A DNA stretch of 64,000 nucleotides from Actinocorallia sp. API 0066 (GCF_020991275.1 NZ_JAJLQY010000004.1:489839-553838); one strand, 5' to 3'. Positions 16,903 to 25,315 are shown, counted from the first letter of the stretch. Notes: a model not told the origin generated them from the letters alone. A program made the numbers and translations.

Positions 16903-18248
16903 GGCCACAGGAGGCCGTCGAGCGGGCGCTTTCGCTCTCGACGACGAGCGACTGCGTCGTCATCGCCGAGGAGTCCAGCGGCGCGAACCTGCGCTGGGCG
17001 GGCAACACCCTCACCACGAACGGCGTCGGCCGCTCCCGGCGGCTCACCGTGGTCGCGATCCAGGACGGGTCCGTGGGCGTCGTGTCGCGGGCGGGCGCGG
17101 GCCCCGCGGAGATCGGCCAGCTCGTCAAGGACGCCGAGGAGATCGCGCGCGGCGCGGAGCCGGCCGAGGACGTCGCGCCGCTGCTGTCGGGGACGCACGG
17201 CGACTGGGACGCCGACCCGGCCGTCACCGACATCTCCGTCTTCGCGGGGTTCGCCCCCGCGCTGGGCGAGCAGTTCGCGCGCGCCGAAGAGGCGGGCCAC
17301 CGGCTGTACGGGTTCGCGCACCACGAGATGAGCACGGTGTTCCTGGGCTCGTCCAGCGGGCTGCGGATGCGGCACGACCAGCCGACAGGCAAGCTGGAGC
17401 TCAACGCCAAGAGCGCGGGCAGCTCGGCCTGGACGGGCGCGAGCACCCGCGACTTCACCGACCTGGACGTGCCGGGCCTGGGCGCCGAGCTGAACCGGCG
17501 CCTCGGCTGGGGCGACCGGCGGATCGACCTCCCGGCCGGGCGGTACGAGACGCTGCTGCCGCCGAGCGCCGTCGCCGACCTCATGATCTACCTGTACTGG
17601 ACGGCCGGGGCCAGGGACGCGCACGAGGGCCGGACGGTGTTCAGCTCGCACCCGGTCGGGTCGGAGCTGTCGAGCCTGCCGCTGCGCCTGTACAGCGACC
17701 CGAACGCGCCGGGCCTGGAGTGCCCGCCGTTCGCGCTGGCGCTGGCGTCCGGCTCGAACTCGTCGGTGTTCGACAACGGGCTTCCGCTGACGGCCACCGA
17801 CTGGATCCGCGACGGCAAGGTCAACTCGCTGCTGTCCACCCGGTACTCGGCGAAGCTGACGGGCGCGGCGGCGCCGTCCCCGGAGATCGACAACCTGCTC
17901 ATGGAGGGCGCTCCCGGCGGCGCGTCCCTGGCGGAGATGGTCGCGCGCACCGAGCGGGGCCTGCTGCTGACGTGCCTGTGGTACATCCGCGAGGTGGACC
18001 CGCAGACGCTCCTGCTGACCGGGCTGACCCGCGACGGCGTGTACCTGGTCGAGAACGGCGAGGTCGTCGGCGAGGTCAACAACTTCCGGTTCAACGAGAG
18101 CCCGGTCGGGCTGCTCTCGCGGGTGACCGAGACGGGCGCGGCGCGGCAGACCCTGCCGCGCGAGTGGTCCGACTACTTCACCCGCGCGTCGATGCCGCCC
18201 CTGCGGATCGCGGACTACAACATGTCGACGGTCAGCAAGGCGTCGTAG
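16899..18248 (+). CDS. tldE: TldE/PmbA family metalloprotease partner
   Basis: 449 residues, partner of TldD. It lacks the HExxxH helix, as expected for the non-catalytic subunit, but keeps the fold: an N-terminal alpha/beta region (TSDCVVIAEESSG) and a C-terminal beta domain with LLLTCLWYIREVDP and GVYLVENGEVVGEVNNFRFNESP. The GTG at 16899 overlaps the tldD stop by 4 bases. Codons further upstream in this frame are antisense-like noise over tldD and are not part of the gene. Confidence 0.92.
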   Translation: MRPQEAVERALSLSTTSDCVVIAEESSGANLRWAGNTLTTNGVGRSRRLTVVAIQDGSVGVVSRAGAGPAEIGQLVKDAEEIARGAEPAEDVAPLLSGTHGDWDADPAVTDISVFAGFAPALGEQFARAEEAGHRLYGFAHHEMSTVFLGSSSGLRMRHDQPTGKLELNAKSAGSSAWTGASTRDFTDLDVPGLGAELNRRLGWGDRRIDLPAGRYETLLPPSAVADLMIYLYWTAGARDAHEGRTVFSSHPVGSELSSLPLRLYSDPNAPGLECPPFALALASGSNSSVFDNGLPLTATDWIRDGKVNSLLSTRYSAKLTGAAAPSPEIDNLLMEGAPGGASLAEMVARTERGLLLTCLWYIREVDPQTLLLTGLTRDGVYLVENGEVVGEVNNFRFNESPVGLLSRVTETGAARQTLPREWSDYFTRASMPPLRIADYNMSTVSKAS

Positions 18249-18255
18249 CGCCACC

Positions 18256-18288
18256 CGCCCCGGGGCGCCTTCGCGGTGTCCCGGGGCG
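18256..18288. terminator. GC-rich hairpin between tldE and dodecin
   Basis: CGCCCCGGG (18256-18264) and CCCGGGGCG (18280-18288) form a perfect 9-bp stem around a 15-base loop, in the 45-base gap between two convergent genes. There is no long T-run on either side, so it may act as a bidirectional, weak terminator. Confidence 0.5.
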
Positions 18289-18293
18289 TTCAC

Positions 18294-18509
18294 TCATTCG
18301 GGGTCCTCAAGGCGGAAGCCGACCTTGAGGGTGACCTGGAAGTGCGCGACCTCCCCCTCGTCGAGCTGGCCCCTGACGTGCAGGACCTCGAACCAGTCGA
18401 GGTGCCGCAGGGTCGCGTGGGCGCGCCGGACGCCGTTGCGGATGGCGGCCTCGACGCTCTCGGGCGAGGTGCCGACGATCTCGGTGACGCGATAGGTCCG
18501 GTCGGACAT
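18294..18509 (-). CDS. Dodecin family flavin-binding protein
   Basis: 71 residues with the whole dodecin pattern: YRVTEIVGTSPESVEAAIRN, then a helix, then WFEVLHVRGQL and FQVTLKVGFRLE. Dodecins form hollow dodecamers that store flavins or coenzyme A. The Trp in LDWFEV corresponds to the residue that stacks on the flavin. The ATG at 18509 follows AAGGGGAATCG. It is a monocistronic gene between tldE and the DUF3099 gene. Confidence 0.93.
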   Translation of the reverse strand: MSDRTYRVTEIVGTSPESVEAAIRNGVRRAHATLRHLDWFEVLHVRGQLDEGEVAHFQVTLKVGFRLEDPE

Positions 18510-18653
18510 GACGATTCCCCTTTTTTCGCCTATCTCCCGACCCTTCCCCAGCTGACCGCGCCTATCCCCGCCGATCCGCCCCCTCCCCCGTTCCCGTCTC
18601 CACAAACCCGCCCTCGCCTGGCCGTTCCGGAAGGACAGGCATACCGTGGAGGG

Positions 18654-18998
18654 GTGAGGCTTCGCACCCGCCGCAAGGCACCCGTCTACACCGTCACCGA
18701 CGCCGCCCGGCCGCTGTCGGAGGACGTCGCGGACCGGGAGAAGCGCTACCTGATCTCCATGGCGATCCGCACCCTCTGCTTCATCCTCGCCGTGCTCCTC
18801 TGGCAACACGTCCACTGGACCATCGGCGCCCTCCTCCTCCTGGGCGCCATCGTCCTCCCCTACGCCAGCGTCATCTGGGCCAACGCCGGCCGCACCCCAG
18901 AGAAGCCCGTCCCCCTAGAAGACGGCGTAAGCACCCGCCGAGCCCTTGAGTCAGGAGATGACCCGCATTCCCCCAAAGACGAAGAAATGTCTCCGTGA
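18654..18998 (+). CDS. DUF3099-type small membrane protein
   Basis: 114 residues: a basic N terminus, VYTVTDAARPLSEDVADREKRYLI, then two membrane helices (IRTLCFILAVLLWQ and IGALLLLGAIVLPYASVIWANAG) and a charged tail. This layout is that of actinobacterial DUF3099 proteins, whose function is unknown. The GTG at 18654 is preceded by GTGGAGG. Transcription is divergent from dodecin. Confidence 0.8.
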   Translation: MRLRTRRKAPVYTVTDAARPLSEDVADREKRYLISMAIRTLCFILAVLLWQHVHWTIGALLLLGAIVLPYASVIWANAGRTPEKPVPLEDGVSTRRALESGDDPHSPKDEEMSP

Positions 18999-19088
18999 CC
19001 AAAGGCACCAGACGGGAACGTCGGCTTTACCCGTTCATGCGCACCTTATTCACGTGGCTGGCGTATCACCTGCGGATAAGATCAGAAC

Positions 19089-20185
19089 GTGCGGCTTCGC
19101 TACAACTTCCGGCTTTACCCGACGCCCGCCCAGCAGACCGCGCTGGCCCGGGCCTTCGGGTGCGCACGTGTGGTCTTCAACGACGGACTGCGCGCCCGCC
19201 AGCAGGCTCGCGAAGCCGGACAGCCGTACATCAAGGACAATGACCTGCAGAAACAGGTCATCACCGCCGCGAAACGCACAGCTGAACGCGCGTGGCTCGC
19301 GGAGGTGTCGTCGGTCGTGCTGGTCCAGGCCCTAGCCGATCTGCACACCGCTTACCGGAACTTCTTCGACTCTGTCACCGGCAGGCGCAAGGGCCGCAAG
19401 GTCGCGCCGCCCCGTTACCGCTCCCGCAAGGACGGTCGGCAGGCCGTCCGCCTCACCCGTAACGGGTTCTCCCTTCGCCCCAACGGCCGCTTGTATGTGG
19501 CGAAGGTCGGTGAGCTCGAGGTCCGCTGGTCGCGGGACCTGCCGTCCGAGCCGTCCAGCGTCACCGTGATCCGGGAGGCTTGCGGCCGGTACTCCGCCTC
19601 GTTCGTCGTCACGACCACTGACGAACCCCTGCCCACGGTGGAGGCAGAACTGGGGATCGATCTGGGGCTCGCGTCGTTCGCCGTCTGCTCGGACGGGACC
19701 GTCATCGACAACCCACGCGTGCTACGACGGGCCGAACGCCGTCTGAAAAGGGCGTACAAGGCGCTCAGCCGCAAGGCCAGGGGCTCAGCGAACCGGGCGA
19801 AGGCTCGTGCCCGGGTCGCGAAACTTCACGCGAAGGTCAAGGACACGCGCCGTGACCATGCGCACAAGCTTTCCACGCAGATCATTCGCGAGAACCAAGC
19901 GGTGTATGTGGAGGACCTGTGCGTGTCGGGCCTGGCCCGGAGTCGGCTCGCGAAATCCATTCACGATCCAAGCCACTGCACGTCAGGCGGTGGACGTGCG
20001 CGGCGTGCGGCCGTACGCACGATCGGGACGTCAACGCGGCGAAGAACATCCTGGCCGCCGGACGGGCGGACAGGCTAATCGCCTGTGGAGCGCGGGTGAG
20101 ACCAGGAGTGATCCCGGCACCGCGCGACGAAGCAGGAACCCACCTGAGCACCGCATCGGCGGAGCAGGAGGAATCCCCGGCCTGA
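19089..20185 (+). pseudogene. tnpB: IS200/IS605-type TnpB (OrfB) relic with internal deletion and frameshift
   Basis: The first 290 or so codons read as TnpB: NFRLYPTPAQQTALARAFGCARVVFN at the N terminus, RuvC-I with its Asp in GIDLGLASFAVCSDG, and RuvC-II with its Glu in [11 protein letters not shown]. Right after LAKSIHD the frame breaks. The C-terminal part ([25 protein letters not shown], with RuvC-III Asp and one zinc-knuckle pair) follows in another frame, ending at 20185. The roughly 40-50 residues normally between, including the first CxxC, are missing. No tnpA is nearby. The protein cannot be a working RNA-guided nuclease. The right end is probably near GAGGACGTCAA at 20192-20203. 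Confidence 0.88.
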
Positions 20186-20210
20186 AAGCCGAGGAGGACG
20201 TCAAAATCTC

Positions 20211-20242
20211 TTGACTCAACCCGGGGGGTTTCGGTGTACGAT
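20211..20242 (+). promoter_or_regulatory. Candidate promoter of the 6C-like RNA
   Basis: TTGACT at 20211-20216 and TACGAT at 20237-20242 look like -35 and -10 elements, though the 20-base spacing is longer than ideal. The predicted start is near 20249, right before the first hairpin. The tnpB relic ends just upstream. Confidence 0.45.
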
Positions 20243-20248
20243 TTGTAC

Positions 20249-20368
20249 CTGACGCTCCGGTCCCCCGTCGGGGCGTCCGTTCCGGTGTTCCGGGCCCCCG
20301 TCGGAACACCGATGTGCGGCACAGGGAGGGTTGCCCCCGTATCCTCCCTGTGCCGCTTTCTTTGTGTC
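20249..20368 (+). ncRNA. 6C-like actinobacterial small RNA with intrinsic terminator
   Basis: Three consecutive hairpins carry C-rich loops with the same CCCCCGT core: the stem GACGCTCC/GGGGCGTC (from 20251), the stem GGTGTTCC/GGAACACC (from about 20285), and a perfect 14-bp stem (20317-20330 with 20344-20357) followed by TTTCTTTGTGT, a classic rho-independent terminator. Hairpins with C-rich loops are the defining trait of the 6C RNA of actinobacteria (B11 in M. tuberculosis), whose loops base-pair with mRNAs. The strand is fixed by the T-tract. No protein-coding frame is convincing here. Confidence 0.72.
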
Positions 20369-20412
20369 GCGGCGGAATCGGCGGCGGCGCGCTTCGGGGG
20401 GATTCGACCGCA

Positions 20413-20425
20413 GGGCCGAAGGTCC
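20413..20425. promoter_or_regulatory. DevR-box-like palindrome before the HPF-like gene
   Basis: GGGCCGAAGGTCC, read on the other strand GGACCTTCGGCCC, resembles the GGGACCTTCGTCCC sites found elsewhere in this island. It lies 77 bases before the HPF-like start and after the 6C terminator. The match is weaker than at 23603 and 30908. Confidence 0.4.
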
Positions 20426-20502
20426 TTCTTCCCGCGCGGCTTTGGGCTCTGTGCCGGTATCGGCCAAGCCGGAAGGCTGTGGGCGTCGAAGCAAGGAGGA
20501 TC

Positions 20503-20808
20503 ATGGGCCCCGTCACCGTCCGCCCCGGCCACCGGATCACGCAGGCCATGGCGTCGCACGCGGAGGCGCGGGTGGCCGAGCTGCTCTCCGCGCTCGACGA
20601 GCCCGTCCTGGACGCGACGGTCACGCTCTGCGTCCTGCCCGACAAGGCACTTCCACGGCCCGCACGCGCACGGGTGAGCGTCCGGCTGCGCGGCAGGCGG
20701 ATCCGGGCGCACGCGCAGGCCGCCAGCCCGCACGGGGCGGTGGAGCTGCTGAGCGAGGCGCTGGCCGACCGGCTGCGGCGGCTCGGCGGCCCGGCCGCCG
20801 AAGGGTGA
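20503..20808 (+). CDS. Short HPF/RaiA-like ribosome-associated protein
   Basis: 101 residues with a good ribosome site (GCAAGGAGGATC). The pattern ITQAMASHAEARVAELL, then DATVTLCV, ARVSVRLRGRRIRAHAQA and HGAVELLSEALADRLRRLG follows the beta-alpha-beta-beta-beta-alpha fold of the HPF/RaiA N-terminal domain. The long C-terminal dimerisation domain of full-length HPF is absent. Such proteins bind the 30S decoding region and silence ribosomes in stasis. The location at the edge of a DevSR/universal-stress island supports a dormancy role. The identification rests on pattern likeness. Confidence 0.7.
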   Translation: MGPVTVRPGHRITQAMASHAEARVAELLSALDEPVLDATVTLCVLPDKALPRPARARVSVRLRGRRIRAHAQAASPHGAVELLSEALADRLRRLGGPAAEG

Positions 20809-20811
20809 GGT

Positions 20812-21669
20812 TCAGGGGATGATCGCGACGGGGCAGTGCGCGTGGTGCAGCACCGCGTGGCCGACCGAGCCGAACACGAGGTTCCCCAGCGCGCCCCGGT
20901 GATGGGTGCCGAGAACCAGGAGGTCGGCCCGCCGCGACGCCGCGGTGAGCGCCGCCGCCGGATGGTCGCTCACGATCTCCTCGGCGACCTTGACGTCGGG
21001 GTTGTCGGCCCGCCACGGCGCCAGCAGGTCCGCGAGCGTCTCGGCCGGGTCCACGACGACGGGCGCGGACTCGGCGTAGGGCGTGAACACCTCGCCGACG
21101 TCCCAGGCGTGCACGGCCCGCAGCACGGCGCCGCGCCGCCGCGCCTCGGCGAACGCGAACTCCAGCGCGCGGCCGTGGTCCAGGTCGAACGCGACGGCGA
21201 CGACGATCTCGCCGCGCGGCCCGTGCGTGTCGCCCCTGACCACCACGACGGGCCCCTCGGTGGTGCCGGCGACCTTGAGGCTGGTCGAGCCGAGCAGGAG
21301 TTCGGCGAACCTGCCCCGGCCGCGCCTGCCGAGCACGAGGAGGACGTCGGGCCGGGAGATCTCCCGCAGCGCGCGGGCGACCTCGCCGAGGATGTTGTCG
21401 GTGGTGACGTCGATGTCGCGTCCGGCGGCGAGCCCCGCCGCCTCCTCCAGGATCCTGCGGGACTCGGTGGACCTGATCTCCTCCGCCTGCGGCGGCGGGA
21501 TGTCGGGGAGCCCGAAGACGGACGAGGGCTGCACGTGCAGGATGCGCAGCGGCCGTCCGGACAGCACCGCCTCGTCGGCCGCCCAGCGCACCGCCGCGGC
21601 GGCCGCGGGCGACCCGTCCGTCGCCACGACGACGGACCCGGCGCCGATCCGCCCGGTCTGCTCGCTCAT
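20812..21669 (-). CDS. Tandem-domain universal stress protein A
   Basis: 285 residues made of two UspA domains. Each starts with a VVVATDGSPA or IVVAVAFDLD strand. Domain one ends with LGRRGRGRFAELLLGST, the ATP-binding glycine loop G-2x-G-9x-G(S/T). Domain two ends with LGTHHRGALGNLVFGSV and HHAHCPVAIIP. Two-domain Usps of this kind are induced by DosR in mycobacteria. The ATG at 21669 is the first Met with family likeness. It is convergent with the HPF-like gene and 3 bases away. Confidence 0.9.
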   Translation of the reverse strand: MSEQTGRIGAGSVVVATDGSPAAAAAVRWAADEAVLSGRPLRILHVQPSSVFGLPDIPPPQAEEIRSTESRRILEEAAGLAAGRDIDVTTDNILGEVARALREISRPDVLLVLGRRGRGRFAELLLGSTSLKVAGTTEGPVVVVRGDTHGPRGEIVVAVAFDLDHGRALEFAFAEARRRGAVLRAVHAWDVGEVFTPYAESAPVVVDPAETLADLLAPWRADNPDVKVAEEIVSDHPAAALTAASRRADLLVLGTHHRGALGNLVFGSVGHAVLHHAHCPVAIIP

Positions 21670-21726
21670 GGTCCGAGCATGCGCCGCGGCCGGGCGCCGG
21701 GGCAAGGCCGGGGGTCGCGGGCGGCG

Positions 21727-21738
21727 CGACCTTGGTCG
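21727..21738. promoter_or_regulatory. Weak DevR-box-like palindrome upstream of Usp A
   Basis: CGACCTTGGTCG has 5-bp perfect arms and lies 58 bases upstream of the minus-strand Usp start. It shares the GACCTT core with the better boxes of the island but lacks the GGG/CCC ends. Confidence 0.3.
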
Positions 21739-21786
21739 GGGCCTGCCGTCTCCTCGCCCCGGTGTGGCCGGGCGCGGGTCGGGGCT

Positions 21787-23499
21787 TTACCTGAGCGGGA
21801 CGCGCCAGCGCAGGACGGTGCCGCCGCCGTCGCGCGCGCTGATCTCCAGCGCGCCGCCGAGCGCCTTCGCCCGTTCGGCCATGTTCCGCAGGCCGCTGCG
21901 CCGTCCGCCCTCGGGGATGCCGGAGCCGTCGTCCTCGACCCGGAGCACGAGGTCGTCGCGGACCTCGATGACGACGTCGACCCGGCGTGCCCCGGCGTGC
22001 CTGACGACGTTGGAGAGCGCCTCGCTGACGACGGCGAGGAGCTGTTCGCCGGTGTCGGCGTCCACGGCGGTGTCGAGGAGGCCGTCGAGGCGGATGGACG
22101 GGGCGAAGCCGAGCAGCACCGCCGCGTTGTCGACGATGGTGTGGACGCGGCTGCGCAGGCTCTCGGCGTCCTGTTCGACCTGGAGCGCGAAGATCGTGGA
22201 GCGGATCTGCCGGATCGTCTCGTCGAGGTCGTCCACCGAGCGCTGGATGCGGCGCTGCACGTCGGGATTGTCGGCGAGCTTGACCGCGCTCATGAGGGTC
22301 ATGGCGGTGGCGAACAGCCGTTGGATGACGGTGTCGTGGAGGTCCTTGGCGATCCTGTCGCGGTCCTCCAGGAGCGAGAGGCGCTCCAGGTCGCGGCGGC
22401 GGGCGGCGAGTTCGAGCGCGACGGCGGCCTGGGCCGCGAAGCCCTCAAGGAGCCGCTGGGTCAGCTCCCCGAACTGCGGCCTGCCCGGCGCGTTGACGAC
22501 CGACAGGACGCCGCGCGCCGATCCGCCGCTGCCCAGCGGCACCTGGAGCGCGGGGCCGATGGGGATGTCGGCGGGGATCCCGGCCCGGTCGGCGGCGGGC
22601 CTGGCGTCGGCGAGGGAGCGGGACGCGCCGGTCTCGTAGACGGGCGCGCCGAACGCGTCGTCCAGCGGCATCCGGGCGTCGTGCAGCAGGCCCGCGTGCT
22701 CGCCGGCGGCGGCCTCCACGACGAACTCGCCCTCGACCTCGTCGGCGGTGGCGACCATGGCGAGGTCGGCGTCGCAGATCTCGCGGGCGTGCCCGGCGAC
22801 CTGCCCGACGACCTCCTGGAGCGACGTGCCCGACAGCAGCGCGGTGGAGATCTCCGTCAGGGCCTGCTGCCAGCGTTCGCGGCGGCGTGTCTCCTCGTAC
22901 AGGCGTGCGTTCTCGATCGCGACGCCGGCCGCGGTGGCCAGCGCCGAGACGACGACCTCGTCCTCCTCGTCGAAGTCGGCGCCGCCGTTCTTCTCGGTCA
23001 GGTAGAGGTTGCCGAAGACCTCGTCGCGGACCCGGATGGGGACGCCCAGGAACCGGTGCATCGGCGGGTGGTTGGCGGGGAAGCCGACCGACTCGGGGTG
23101 GCTGGCGAGGTCGTGCAGGCGCAGCGGCGACGGCTCCTTGATGAGCAGGCCGAGGATGCCGTGCCCGTGCGGCCAGTGCCCGATCCCGGCGATCTCGTCG
23201 TCGGTGACGCCGATCGTCACGAACTGGACGAGGTGCTCGCCGTCGGCGCTGATCACGCCGAGCGCGCCGTACCTGGCGTCGACGAGGGTGGCGGCGGCCT
23301 CGGTGATGCGGCGGAGCACCGTCTCCAGGTCGAGGTCGCTGCCGATGGAGACGACGGCCTCCAGCAGCGAGTGGACCCTGTCGCGGGTCGCCCGGACGGT
23401 CTCCAGCCGTGCCTGGAGTTCGGTGAGCAGGTCGTCGAGCTGGAGTTGCGGCAGGATCAGCCGGGCCCGGTCCGCGCCGGGCCTGGATTCCGTTCCCAC
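21787..23499 (-). CDS. devS: DevS/DosS-like sensor histidine kinase with two GAF domains
   Basis: 570 residues: GAF-A (about 55-205), GAF-B (about 215-365), an H-box DRDRIAKDLHDTVIQRL with phospho-acceptor H388, and a HATPase_c domain ending GGTVLRWRVPL. GAF-A contains SHPESVGFPANHPPM and FLGVPIRVRDEVFGNLYLTE. The segment carrying H144 matches the region of the haem-ligand His in mycobacterial DosS, so gas or redox sensing by haem is plausible but unproven. The GTG at 23499 follows AGGAGAAG. It is divergent from its likely partner, the devR-like gene, 198 bases away, with a DevR-box-like site between. Confidence 0.92.
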   Translation of the reverse strand: MGTESRPGADRARLILPQLQLDDLLTELQARLETVRATRDRVHSLLEAVVSIGSDLDLETVLRRITEAAATLVDARYGALGVISADGEHLVQFVTIGVTDDEIAGIGHWPHGHGILGLLIKEPSPLRLHDLASHPESVGFPANHPPMHRFLGVPIRVRDEVFGNLYLTEKNGGADFDEEDEVVVSALATAAGVAIENARLYEETRRRERWQQALTEISTALLSGTSLQEVVGQVAGHAREICDADLAMVATADEVEGEFVVEAAAGEHAGLLHDARMPLDDAFGAPVYETGASRSLADARPAADRAGIPADIPIGPALQVPLGSGGSARGVLSVVNAPGRPQFGELTQRLLEGFAAQAAVALELAARRRDLERLSLLEDRDRIAKDLHDTVIQRLFATAMTLMSAVKLADNPDVQRRIQRSVDDLDETIRQIRSTIFALQVEQDAESLRSRVHTIVDNAAVLLGFAPSIRLDGLLDTAVDADTGEQLLAVVSEALSNVVRHAGARRVDVVIEVRDDLVLRVEDDGSGIPEGGRRSGLRNMAERAKALGGALEISARDGGGTVLRWRVPLR

Positions 23500-23602
23500 G
23501 GCTCTTCTCCTCGCTGTCCGAAACTCCCCGGTTCCCTGCCTATCCTGCCCCAGCGCGGGCGTCCACCGGAACCGGGGCGCGGTGCGGTCACGGCCCGGCG
23601 GC

Positions 23603-23616
23603 GGGACCTTCGTCCC
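23603..23616. promoter_or_regulatory. DevR-box-like palindrome between devS and devR
   Basis: GGGACCTTCGTCCC is a near-perfect inverted repeat (GGGAC/GTCCC). A second palindrome-like AAGGGCGGCCCTTCG follows at 23621-23635. Both lie in the divergent promoter of the kinase and regulator genes, so the system may control itself. Confidence 0.6.
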
Positions 23617-23697
23617 CGGAAAGGGCGGCCCTTCGCGACTTGGCCGTGCCGGACGTCCCGGATACGTTCGGAGTATCCGACGGCCCTGGAGGTCCCC

Positions 23698-24366
23698 ATG
23701 AACACCGAGGGCGCCCGTATCCGCGTCTTCCTGCTCGACGACCACGAGGTGGTCCGCAAGGGCGTCGCGGCGCTGTTGGAGGCCGAAGGCGACATCGAGA
23801 TCGTCGGTGAGGCGGCCACGGCGGCCCAGGCGCTGGCCCGGATCCCGGCCGCCGCGCCTGACGTCGCCGTCCTCGACGTGCGGCTTCCGGACGGCGACGG
23901 CGTGTCGGTGTGCCGCGACATCAGGGCCGCGCATCCTGAGATCCGCTGCCTGATGCTGACGTCCTTCGAGGACGAGGACGCGCTGTTCGACGCGGTCATG
24001 GCGGGCGCGTCCGGCTATGTGCTGAAGCAGATCCACGGGTCCGACCTCGTGGGCGCGGTGCGGACGGTGGCGTCCGGCCAGTCCCTGCTGGACCCGCGTT
24101 CGACCGGCCAGATGCTCCAGCGGCTGCGCGACCGGGAGACCCGCAAGGACCCGCTCGCGGCGCTGTCGGCGCAGGAGCGGCAGATCCTCGAACTGATCGG
24201 CGAGGGCCTCACCAACCGGCAGATCGGCGAGCGGATGTTCCTCGCGGAGAAAACGGTCAAGAACTACGTCTCCAACCTGTTCGCCAAGCTCGACATGCGC
24301 CGCCGCACCCAGGCCGCCGCCTTCGCCGCCCGGTTGAAGGCGGACGCCGGGCACGACCACCGGTGA
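23698..24366 (+). CDS. devR: DevR/DosR-like NarL-family response regulator
   Basis: 222 residues. Receiver: DD14-15 acidic pocket, phospho-acceptor D60 in VAVLDVRLP, T88 and K110. The C-terminal LuxR-type HTH is LSAQERQILELIGEGLTNRQIGERMFLAEKTVKNYVSNLFAKLDMRRRTQAA. The MFLAEKTVKNYVS recognition-helix part is the same wording I know for mycobacterial DosR, so the DNA target should be alike. The predicted sites GGGACCTTCGTCCC in this island fit. The ATG follows CTGGAGGTCCCC. Partner kinase is encoded divergently. Confidence 0.93.
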   Translation: MNTEGARIRVFLLDDHEVVRKGVAALLEAEGDIEIVGEAATAAQALARIPAAAPDVAVLDVRLPDGDGVSVCRDIRAAHPEIRCLMLTSFEDEDALFDAVMAGASGYVLKQIHGSDLVGAVRTVASGQSLLDPRSTGQMLQRLRDRETRKDPLAALSAQERQILELIGEGLTNRQIGERMFLAEKTVKNYVSNLFAKLDMRRRTQAAAFAARLKADAGHDHR

Positions 24367-24375
24367 CCGGCGATG

Positions 24376-24390
24376 GGGACGTTCGCCCCT
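24376..24390. promoter_or_regulatory. DevR-box-like palindrome before the first PNPOx-fold gene
   Basis: GGGACGTTCGCCCCT ends 34 bases before the start codon. It overlaps a second perfect palindrome, CGCCCCTAGGGGCG (24384-24397). Confidence 0.55.
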
Positions 24391-24424
24391 AGGGGCGGCG
24401 GGCCCGTCGGGCGAGGATGCCGGT

Positions 24425-24862
24425 ATGCACGCTGACGCCGACGCCTCCTCCGAGCTGGAGGTCCTGGACGAGGCGGTCTGCCGGGTCCTGCTGAGGAGCG
24501 TCCCGATCGGCCGCGTCGTCTTCACCCACCAGGCGCTGCCCCGCATCCAGCCCGTCCCGTTCGCCCTGGACGGCGACGACGTGGTGATCCGCGTCCCGGC
24601 CGGGTCCACCCTGGCGGCCGCCGCGCGGGACGCGATCGTGGCGTTCGAGGTCGACGACTACGACGCGGTGCGCCGGACGGGCTGGTCGGTCGTGGTGGTC
24701 GGCCGGGCGCACCGGGTGACGTCGCCGGAGAAGATCGCCGAGCTGCGCGATCTCGGCCTGCGCACGTGGACGCCGGGGCCTGGCCCCGGCGAGGGATATA
24801 TCCGGATCGTCCCGGAGATCCTGTCCGGCCGCCGGATCCGGGGCCGGGACCTTCGCCCCTGA
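24425..24862 (+). CDS. PNPOx-fold (pyridoxamine 5'-phosphate oxidase-like) flavin-binding protein 1
   Basis: 145 residues with the split-barrel pattern: an N-terminal helix (LDEAVCRVLLRSVPIGRVVFTHQALPRIQPVPFALDGDDVVIRV in sequence order), then STLAAAARDAIVAFEVDDYD and WSVVVVGRAHRV. Such proteins bind FMN or F420 and reduce diverse substrates. Several belong to the DosR regulon of mycobacteria. The following gene is a paralogue in tandem with the same promoter layout. Substrate not predictable. Confidence 0.8.
   Translation: MHADADASSELEVLDEAVCRVLLRSVPIGRVVFTHQALPRIQPVPFALDGDDVVIRVPAGSTLAAAARDAIVAFEVDDYDAVRRTGWSVVVVGRAHRVTSPEKIAELRDLGLRTWTPGPGPGEGYIRIVPEILSGRRIRGRDLRP
24846..24860. promoter_or_regulatory. 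DevR-box-like palindrome before the second PNPOx-fold gene
   Basis: GGGACCTTCGCCCCT overlaps the last codons and stop of the first PNPOx gene and ends 35 bases before the next start, the same distance as in the first copy. Confidence 0.55.
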
Positions 24863-24895
24863 CGGCGGCCCCCGCCCCAGCCGGACAATGGCGGC

Positions 24896-25312
24896 ATGAC
24901 GGGCCTCACACCCGGACCTCAGGTCCTCGACACCGCGGCGTGCCTGCGGCTGCTGGCCACCGTGCCGGTCGGCAGGGTGGCGTTCACCGACCGGGCGCTC
25001 CCCGCGATCCAGCCCGTCAACTTCGTCATGGACGGCGCCGACGTGGTGCTGCGGACCGGGCGGGGATCAACGCTGGAGATCGCGATGCGCCGGGCTGTCG
25101 TCGCGTTCGAGGCGGGCGCGTTCGACCCGGTGACGCACGCCGGGTGGACGGTGACCGTGCTGGGCGAGTCCCGCGCGGTCACCGACCCCGCCGAGCACGC
25201 CAGGCTCGCCGCGCTCCCGCTGCGGGTGTGGGCGGGCGGCGAGCGCGACCACTTCGTGCGGATCACCGGGCGGCGGATCTCCGGCAGGCTGCTCCAGGAG
25301 GCTGCGGCCTGA
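24896..25312 (+). CDS. PNPOx-fold flavin-binding protein 2
   Basis: 138 residues, clearly paralogous to the preceding gene: LLATVPVGRVAFTDRALPAIQPVNFVMDG parallels LLRSVPIGRVVFTHQALPRIQPVPFALDG across the first barrel half. GSTLEIAMRRAVVAFEAGAFD and WTVTVLGESRAV follow in the same order. The pair probably arose by duplication that included the promoter. The role is likely flavin- or F420-dependent redox chemistry under stress. It is convergent with Usp B, 3 bases away. Confidence 0.8.
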   Translation: MTGLTPGPQVLDTAACLRLLATVPVGRVAFTDRALPAIQPVNFVMDGADVVLRTGRGSTLEIAMRRAVVAFEAGAFDPVTHAGWTVTVLGESRAVTDPAEHARLAALPLRVWAGGERDHFVRITGRRISGRLLQEAAA

Positions 25313-25315
25313 CCG

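Noticed and set aside
20836..23697. Long plus-strand frame running into the devR-like gene
   Set aside because: It is antisense to a Usp and the kinase, low-complexity, and the true response regulator starts at the ATG at 23698.
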